Origin: Annona cherimola
Taxonomy: Eukaryota > Streptophyta > Magnoliopsida > Magnoliales > Annonaceae
DNA length: 64,000 nt
Assembly (NCBI GenBank): GCA_030490835.1
Contig: CM059971.1
Location: 3,852,545 to 3,916,544 of the forward strand
Reading direction: 5' to 3'
This document shows positions 56,886 to 64,000 of this stretch, in pieces. The position numbers were made by a program, and so were the translations under genes. Below the pieces are notes generated by a model. It was not told the DNA's origin. It worked only from the letters and a program-made list of their open reading frames with translations, and made no database searches. Each line of letters starts with the position of its first letter. The stretch's first letter is position 1.

Positions 56886-58347
56886 ATGACGATATAACTG
56901 ATGCTTTAACTAGTATTCTTAAACCACTTTGAAAATTTATTGCCATATTAGTCTTAATATCATCAAATTCTGATCAATTTTGGCATGAAATAGTTCTTTT
57001 TATTTTGGTCTCAATTTTGAGTAGTCATCTCCTAACCGTAGATGGCTTATAGCGTGTATTGGCCATTTCCACCAGCATTTACTACAATAAATTTCATTTA
57101 ATGTTGCCAATTTTTTAGCTGTATATAATATATATTTGTTTGTAGTAGATATATGTTGGCTACAATTATTATTTACCTTTAAATAATTGGGTCCTTTTTA
57201 GTAGTATCATTTCGTTACATGTATCCCCGTGAATGCAATCAAAATTAACATTTAATATGGCTATTAAAATTTGATTACAATAGCAATACACTTTCGTTGC
57301 AATTAGAGTAGGACTTGGCATCAAATGTAGCTAAATCTTTGGTAGCATTTGATCATAAGCAACGTAAAATTAAAGTTTTGGCTTCACAGAAGTAGGCATA
57401 TATGCTCCACTTTCTTAGTGTCATTACTGAGAATATTATGCATTTGCCGCCTAATTTAGTTATCTTAAATTTAGTTGAGTGCTTAATTTGAGTAGTTTTT
57501 GACCTTTTGATTCATTAGCTATAAAAAAAATGTACTTTTGGCATTTATCAAAATTGTTCACTACAAAAATTTTAGCTTTTACCAACTAACTTTTTCTTAT
57601 AAATGAAACATTTAGTTGTTAATATTTGGTAGCATATGTCATGTAGCAGTTGCTAAAAAGAAATTTGGTTGCTAGTACTTCATTGTTGTTTCACTAGGCA
57701 ACCAAATTTTGTAGTGGTTGTAAAATATTATCATAAGTGAAGAAAATTTTCTTTATCATAAGTCAGAAAAATTTCATCGCTCTTAAATTAGTAAGAAAAT
57801 TTTATTGCTCTTAAAATTTTAATCGTAAGAAAATCTCTCCTTACACATACATTTTGTTGCCTGAAACTAACTTGAGAAGTTGTTGATGTCTATTAGCAAT
57901 AGATCGTCATATGAAAAGGTGCTTATGTACAACATCTTGATGCCTCTTTAGCTTCCATATAACCTTATAATTATCAGTGATTGGCATTTGGCTGAGCCTA
58001 CCAAAGCTCCCATGTAGAAATGTTATTGTACAGAAATTGATGAATTTTTTAATTAAGTAGCTAATTAAATGCCAAAAATTTGTCATTTTTCTTTAATGTA
58101 ATTTGGATTTGTCTAAAAGGCATGGAGATTCTAGCTGGGTGAAAGGTTCTTTCCGTCTTCCGTGGAGTTTATCTTGATCCTTCAAATTACTAAGACCATT
58201 TACACTTCAATCCTTAGAGATGGCATGTCAGTTTTTAGCTGAACTATATGTTACATGATAGTCCGCTTGCAAAAGAAGCATTAATCTTCTTCTTAAACTA
58301 AATTAAACTCTAATTAATTTGTGCTGCGTATTGATTCAAATACATAT

Positions 58348-58730
58348 GAGAAGTGATTCTGTTAGTTCGACTAAGCAAAATTTCACTTAGCACACCTCAA
58401 AAAATATATTTACGAAACTTTTTTTGTTTTTTATATTCTTATTTATCGAAATGTATTTAATATACAAAACAAGTTTTATGATTTTTGGATATGGTTATAT
58501 ATTTTTTTGAAAATTTTAAAGATAATGGTATTTTAAATACATATATGCATATAGATGATTAAAAATTTTAAAAAATATTACACAAATCCAAAATATTAGA
58601 ACTTATTTATATGTTAAAAATACTTAGATAAACAAATGTATGAAGAAAAAATAAAAAAACATATTAGAATGAGTTTTTAGGTCAACTAAGAAAGATATTT
58701 GCTTAACCCGGACTAATAGGATTATTCCTT
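58348..58730. mobile_element. Fold-back MITE, family E copy 3, in a P450 intron
   Basis: Left GAGAAGTGATTCTGTTAG; right CTAATAGGATTATTCCTT. Same inner arms as 22136-22535 but more diverged. Confidence 0.75.
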
Positions 58731-59135
58731 AATATATAAATAATTAATTTATAAAAACTTTCTCTTTCCTAAACTGATTGAATTTTTGTGAAGGATAATG
58801 GGAAGAATAAGACAAGCCAAGCAAGGATAGGAGGAAAGAAGTTGACACTGTTTGGGGGAGGGCGAAGGCTTTGTCCTGGCTCAGATCTTGCCAAGCTTGA
58901 AACTACTATTTTCCTTCATTCTGTTGTGCTTAACTTCTCATGGACTCCTCTCATTGAAGATGATGGGCCCATGTCTTTTCCATTTCTTGACTTTAAGCAT
59001 GGCTTTCCCATCTCCATACAACCATTCTTACCAATTTGATTAAATTAATGATGTGATTGATGAAATAGCTTGATATATCATAGCTTTCATACAATATTTA
59101 TGTAATGAATGGTGTGTATATATATATGTATATAT

Positions 59136-60340
59136 ATATATCATACAGAAAGTTTTATAGTTTATCCCTAATATACCATGGCATTTTAACATTTAAATTT
59201 TAAAATGCACTGATATTAATAAATTTTAAAATTTACATCGTTATTTCATAAGACATGCCTCAAAGGATGCAAAGATCCTAATTAACAATATAAATACAAT
59301 AATAATTTCAAATAAATTTCATATTTTACAATATACAAAGATAGAGGATCAAGTGCCCATGTTGGACATGCGGGTCCGTACACCGAATGATAAGTATATC
59401 AATGATGCCGAAAATTTCATACGTTATTTAACAAATTATTAATAAATAGTCTTATGTTAGCACGTAATACGGAGGAATTAACTAGACATTATTGATTTAA
59501 AATTAGATTATTTAACAATTATATCATTATATAAGCCATAAATTGGAAAGTATTCGTACAAAAGGATTAATTTTTATTATTTCATATAAATTTATAATTT
59601 AAAATAGACTTAATTAAGCAAAATATTTTTAATATTATACATTTATAAACCCAATTTCTAACTTGAACTCAACCGAATTCGATAGGGTTAAAATAGGATT
59701 GGTTAATGTATGAAAAATAGGGTTGAAAGTAGAGTTGGATTAAGATTTTATAACGCGGGTTAGAGTTTTACTTACCCCAATCCTAGTCAACCCAACCTGA
59801 TTTCCACCCCTAACTGCAACCCCCTCGAGTTCAGTGCAAGCTTCATAAATAAAACTTAAAGGACCGTGACACGGTGGTGGCTTAAGAAAATTTAAGAGTG
59901 AAATGTCATGGGTATGTAAGAAATTTTTAAAAATGTTGTGAGTATGCAAGGAATAATGATCAAATGTTGTGGGTATACGCGAAATTTTTCCATATCTATT
60001 TATTAAAGTCCATGGACAAAATCATCATCTTCCCTCTGACGTTGTGGGTACCGAGGGAATTATAGGTAAAACATTGTGGATGTTCAAAATTTTTTTATTT
60101 TCTATAGGTATAAAAAGAATATTAGCCAAAAGTTGTGAGCACGTGAGGAATTTTTTATTTTTAAAAATAAAAAATAAATATGTAAAAGTATTCTAAAATA
60201 GCAAAACTTGATATATGAATTAAATACAAATAGAAAAATAAGTTTATGAAGAAAAACTCAAAAAACAAAATAAAAATGAATATTGTAATTTAAGTGTATA
60301 TACATTATATTGTATATAATCATACCTCTCTCTGTATAAA
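59136..60340. repeat. Interspersed repeat B, copy 2 (~1.2 kb)
   Basis: Collinear with 33905-35115; see that entry for the shared blocks. It begins after a (TA)n run, as does copy 1. Confidence 0.8.
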
Positions 60341-60341
60341 G

Positions 60342-60868
60342 CTCCGATTCTATATAACCGGGTTACATAGAAACGGTCTCATGTGAACACATTTATTTTT
60401 AAGATATTGATTATTAATTTAAAATTCAATTCATTCATTGTATTTAACATCACTTGTTTATCCAGAGCACTAAGTTTCATCCAAATCAAATATATGCATG
60501 GTCACGTTTCCTCAAAATATGTATATTTATATGTAAATTATAAAAAATACTTAGATTCATTCACATATGTATTGAATGTAATAATACTTTTAAGAATCAT
60601 TGATCCACATATTAGTGATATTTTAGATGGTTTAGATGTTGAAAAAACTACTTTAAATTGATATTTTAGTACTAAATTATTTTATTATGTTGATTCTAAA
60701 TATTTATAGACGGGACTGATATGTAATGAAATTAAAAACATAAAAGGGTTTTCAAGATACTATAAATGATGCTAAATCCAGTGGATGGAATGATTTTCCA
60801 TCAACTACCAAGATTTTTTCTAAAAAAAGAGTAATACAGAAAAGAGTTTCATGGAAGTGAAACCGACA
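60342..60868. repeat. Interspersed repeat F, copy 3
   Basis: Matches 35118-35640; ends CTCCGATTCTATATAACC and the complement of GAAACCGAC. Here too it abuts repeat B. Confidence 0.65.
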
Positions 60869-61045
60869 ATATATATAATTTTCTAAAACATTAAGGGATT
60901 GTTCAAAAGAAATAAAAAATTAGAATGAGATAAAAAATGAGAAAAGAATATAATAATATATTGAAAATGAAAAAGTTATATGATAAATACAAAAAATTCT
61001 ATTAAAAATTTTAAAAGTTGTCTCAGGAATTAAAAAATCTATATT

Positions 61046-61258
61046 GGGCTAAAAAATTATCAACCAAAACTTTTTAATCAAAAAATTTTCACTATTCATA
61101 ATTACCCTATTTTTAATAATTTTTTTACATTTTTTATAAAAACTATCTTACTTTTCAATCATTTTCACATAACTAACAATACGGTCAACCTATCTATTTT
61201 TATCTTATTCTATTTACACTTCATCATAACCCCCGTACCCTCGACTAAAAATACCCTA
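61046..61258. mobile_element. MITE family C fragment
   Basis: Family C interior (CTATTCATAATTACCCTATT, TCAACCTATCTATTTTTATC) without clean ends. Confidence 0.5.
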
Positions 61259-61400
61259 AAGATATGTCTCTTCTATATGAATTTAATTGTTATTACTGAA
61301 TACATGCATACAATTGAAGGTATAGGAAGATTTTTTGATCCCATATTTGGGGCACCCAACAATAGTCTCATGCGGTGCAGATTTCAACTCATTCATTCTC

Positions 61401-61732
61401 GGAGCGTAATCCTATGCACCCGGGTGCATGGAGTCTCAATGCACCCAGGTGTACTGCACCTATTTTTTTGTTTTTTTTTAAATTTTTTTACGAAGTTGTT
61501 AATCTAGGTTTATTTAACATAGGTATCAATTTTTACAATTTTTAGAGACTTTTAGGTATTTTTTTTAGATTTTTAAAAATCAGTGGCATTTTCAGTAATT
61601 TAATCTCCAAAAATTATAAAAATTGACAGGTATGTTAAATATGCTTAGATTAACTGTTCTGTAAGAAAATTTTTAGAAAAAACAAAAAAAATAGGTACAG
61701 TACACCCAGGTGGGTGCATAGGATTATGCTCC
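61401..61732. mobile_element. Fold-back MITE with GGAGCGTAATCCTATGCACC ends, inside P450 copy 2 exon 2 (332 bp)
   Basis: Ends GGAGCGTAATCCTATGCACC and the complement of GGTGCATAGGATTATGCTCC. It is flanked by the 9-bp duplication TTCATTCTC (61392-61400, 61733-61741). Copy 1 has the uninterrupted site at about 54375-54390. Inner arms carry the family E phrase TTAATCTAGGTTTATTTAAC. A 9-bp duplication is the Mutator-type signature. Confidence 0.93.
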
Positions 61733-62269
61733 TTCATTCTCTACAACGAGGATCGGTTGTTTGAGAGTAGGGCTCCTGCTAAAATCCCAGGCATGCTCCA
61801 GCCGCACTCGCCCTCTTTGCTACCATCAAAGCTCACAACGGCTACATCAACAGTGCAATCAGGATCATAAGCACCTGGAAAGGCAACAAAATACTCATTT
61901 TTGGCAACGAAACCTGCAAGGCATGTTAATTCAGCTCCTCACTTGACCAACTTCTACTGGAATGAAGGTTAGTTCACATTATATTTATACTTATACACAC
62001 AGATCATAATATAACCTAACATTTTCAACCATTTTCACTACAAAATGTTAACACATCTAGCTATTTTTTTGTTGCGAAATGTTAATGTGGTTGAACTTGA
62101 TACCAAAGTCAGTTCGGTATTATATCAGTTTAAACCATAGACGTATTATTATATGCAGCCAAAGTTTAACAGCTATACTAAATATTAATTTTGGCTAAGT
62201 TCGATTTAAAAATAGTCACACTTAACCAAAAGTTTTCATTCAAAAGCAACCAAGTATTTATAATTAAAT

Positions 62270-62508
62270 GCCACTGAGGTCGTGCCTCAGTGGTGCAGGA
62301 CATGACCTCACAAGTAGGTGGTCTTTGGTTCAAATGTCCATCGCAGCATTTCTGAAGTGGTGGCGTTGTAAGTCTCCCCAAGTTTGTGGGAGCCGTCCAT
62401 CGGTGGGAAAGTTTAGAAGTAGTAGATAATTATTAGCAAATTGTAAGAATGTCTCAGAATTTAATTGTAATACCAGTTGAGATTGTAATGTATGAATACT
62501 TATAAAAA
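62270..62508 (+). mobile_element. tRNA-derived SINE in P450 copy 2 intron 2 (239 bp)
   Basis: Begins GCCACTGAGGTCGTGCCTCA with a box A-like GTGCCTCAGTGGTGCAGG and, about 35 bp on, a box B-like GGTTCAAATGTCC. It ends in an A-rich tail (TACTTATAAAAA). Flanked by an 18-bp perfect duplication AAGTATTTATAATTAAAT (62252-62269, 62509-62526). Copy 1 of the P450 has the empty site at about 54953-54970. Confidence 0.93.
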
Positions 62509-63452
62509 AAGTATTTATAATTAAATAATAAATTGAAGCCAAAATAACCACACATTTTTAGCCATTTTTAGAAGGTAATATCAAATACAGTAGTCCTGCA
62601 AGTATCCTCAATATAACACTTTTTTTAGTTTATGATTTTCAATTCAAAACCATTTAATATTTAATAAAAGGATTTTGGGAAAAGGAGATGTGTGTATATA
62701 TGGAGCCTTTATGCTTGTTATCAGTATTGAATTGTTGCTTTCTTACAACTGTGTGGTTATATGAATTAATAAGGGTAAATGTTGTGATCGTATTTGGAAT
62801 TTAACCTTTGGAATTGTAAATATTTATGGCATGGATTAATTAAAATTTTATGTTGCATAGTTTATGTTCAGTGTGATAGTGAAACAAATTTTGAGTTTGG
62901 GTTCAGGAGATAGTGAGATAGCTCAAATCCTGCATAGATTCAGTACTTTCATGAAAGGATTAGTTTTATTCCCCAATATTAATCTCCTTGGGATGCCTTA
63001 CACTAAGGCAATTCATGTAAGTGTAACCTTTTATCATGTCTTTTATTTAATTTGTCAGAAATACATAGGTGAACGAATTTCTATATCTGTAGTAGTTTAT
63101 TTGATCTGATATTTTTTGACTTGTTAATAATTTTAAACGTGTTACACAAATGCAAAAGCTAGGTTCTAATTAGATGATAGCTTGACATAAGTCTCTGGTT
63201 TAATATGCAAGACAACAGATAAAGGCAATTACAAAGACAATATTGCAACAAAGGAGAGAAAAGAAAGAAAGCAATAATGAGAGAAGGATGGATTTCTTGA
63301 ATATTTTGCTAAGCCAAAAGGATCTCTCCAAAGAGGAGATACTTAGCTTGGTTTTTGATCTACTAATAGGAGGTTATGAAACAACAGCTATGCTAATCAC
63401 TGTCATTGCCAAGTTCTTTTATGATTGCCCTAGGGCATTGAGAGGACCAAGG

Positions 63453-64000
63453 GTAAGATTATCATATCTAATTTGCTAAGATATATATATATATAGATAG
63501 ATAATGGCTAGCTTGATAATCTATCATCTTTAGCTACATGAGAAACATTTCAAGGTAGTTGTCAACATCGGCTGCAAAATCAGGCCCATCTGTATTTTAA
63601 TATATCAATATTTTATAAAATTATTTATTTAGATAAAATTATTATTTAGATAAGTATGCAACTTAGGTAGGGTGCCCGTAAATCAACCTGCTAGGTAGTG
63701 TAAAATGGGTAAAGTGGATTTCTATTTTCCTATGTAGAGAATAGGGTATGTTCTAAGTAAAAAAATATCTGGTTCAATTAGTATAGAGTAAAGGTCTGGA
63801 AACCATGAACCAACTTGAATTGATAATACATATTTACCATATCTTTTAAGAAATATGTTGCATATTTAAGCATATAAAAACTTGTTTAATTTATTGATTA
63901 TTTAATAAATTAAATAAATATATTTTAATATTATATTATTACCATATTATTACAAGTTGTTAAGTAAGATTTACAAAGGAATCATTTTGTTAAATGTATC
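63453..64000 (+). other. Intron 4 of P450 copy 2 (as far as the window edge)
   Basis: AT-rich sequence following the GTAAGA donor. No further exon is visible before base 64000. Confidence 0.5.

Larger units (their letters stand above)
52935..59039 (+). pseudogene. Cytochrome P450, CYP85 clan (CYP90/CYP724-like), copy 1
   Basis: Exon 1 (52935-53181) encodes a hydrophobic anchor and LPPGKLGW hinge, but anchor and hinge are in different frames. Exon 2 (54308-54635) is open for 109 codons (YGKIFQSHLFG ... NETRK), but its donor is AC instead of GT. Exon 3 (55305-55457) starts FTFSVIVKQ and has a good GTAAGT donor. Exon 4 (from 55719) carries the I-helix as GEYETTA and runs into the N gap at 55915. 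A later exon (58116-58190, KVLSVFRGVYLDPSNY) has TGA where Trp is expected. The last exon (58794-59039) keeps the heme-cysteine motif FGGGRRLCPG and a normal end. The family hydroxylates brassinosteroid precursors at the ER. The K-helix ExxR exon was not found and may lie in the gap. Introns hold family A, C and E MITEs. Confidence 0.88.
61320..63452 (+). pseudogene. Cytochrome P450, CYP85 clan (CYP90/CYP724-like), copy 2, 5'-truncated
   Basis: Collinear with copy 1 from intron 1 (about 60880 here, 54040 there). Exon 2 (61320-61920) has an in-frame TGA at 61336-61338 where copy 1 has CAA, a 1-nt loss soon after, a 332-bp MITE (61401-61732) and a loss of about 60 nt after CCAGGCAT, so it cannot code. 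Its donor is GC (AAG/GCATGT). Exon 3 (62861-63016, 52 codons, FMFSVIVKQ...) and exon 4 (63207-63452, 82 codons, with a normal I-helix GGYETTAM) are open with GTAAGT/GTAAGA donors. Exon 1 is absent. Intron 2 contains a SINE. Exons 5 onward would lie beyond the right edge. As in copy 1, no AG precedes the expected start of exon 4. Confidence 0.87.

Overview
This is a plant nuclear window. It is AT-rich, its genes are split by spliceosomal introns with GT/AG borders, and intergenic DNA is packed with miniature inverted-repeat elements, SINEs and a Copia-type LTR retrotransposon. The recognisable genes are plant genes: cytosolic class I fructose-bisphosphate aldolase, an LTO1/ORAOV1 homologue, a brassinosteroid-type cytochrome P450, ribosomal protein uS11, and the C-terminus of a plastid YqeH-type GTPase. 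An angiosperm is certain. The density of old elements would fit a large woody-plant genome, but I cannot name the species. The window holds one 100-base run of N.

Layout. 1-3995 (minus strand): the first coding exon of an apparently intact aldolase gene runs off the left edge, preceded by an intact LTO1 ORF (535-984). LTO1 is joined directly to a duplicated piece of aldolase intron 1 (to about 3995), which carries a hAT-like insertion. 4-16 kb: transposons (a hAT-like element with a GC-rich insert, a solo LTR, fold-back MITEs, tandem repeats) and three minus-strand gene relics: an acidic exon pair near 8 kb, two exons of uS11 at 10.5-11.1 kb, and the end of a BPG2-like GTPase at 14.2-14.6 kb. 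16.5-21.5 kb (plus strand): a second, inverted aldolase copy that has lost its start codon and has at least two frameshifts, so it is a pseudogene.

22.8-29.0 kb: a complete-looking Copia-type element with 455-bp LTRs, 5-bp target duplications, a PBS and a PPT. Its LTRs are almost identical, yet its pol region is badly decayed. 30.7-37.7 kb: a 30-bp minisatellite, a ~133-bp tandem array and a dense cluster of MITEs. 37.7-52.3 kb: mostly anonymous DNA with an Au-type SINE, nested MITEs and a promoter-like island at 44.7-45.0 kb.

52.9-63.5 kb (plus strand): two tandem copies of a CYP85-clan (CYP90/CYP724-like) P450, both pseudogenes. A SINE and a MITE sit in the downstream copy and are absent from the matching sites of the upstream copy, so the paralogue gives the empty site for each.

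The genes do not form a pathway; they are independent plant loci whose surviving pieces record duplication and decay. The most unusual signals are (i) the LTO1-aldolase junction, (ii) a set of fold-back elements that share an AT-rich palindromic core but carry different GC-rich ends, (iii) a MITE family whose ends are themselves hairpins, and (iv) a retroelement with young LTRs around a dead pol.
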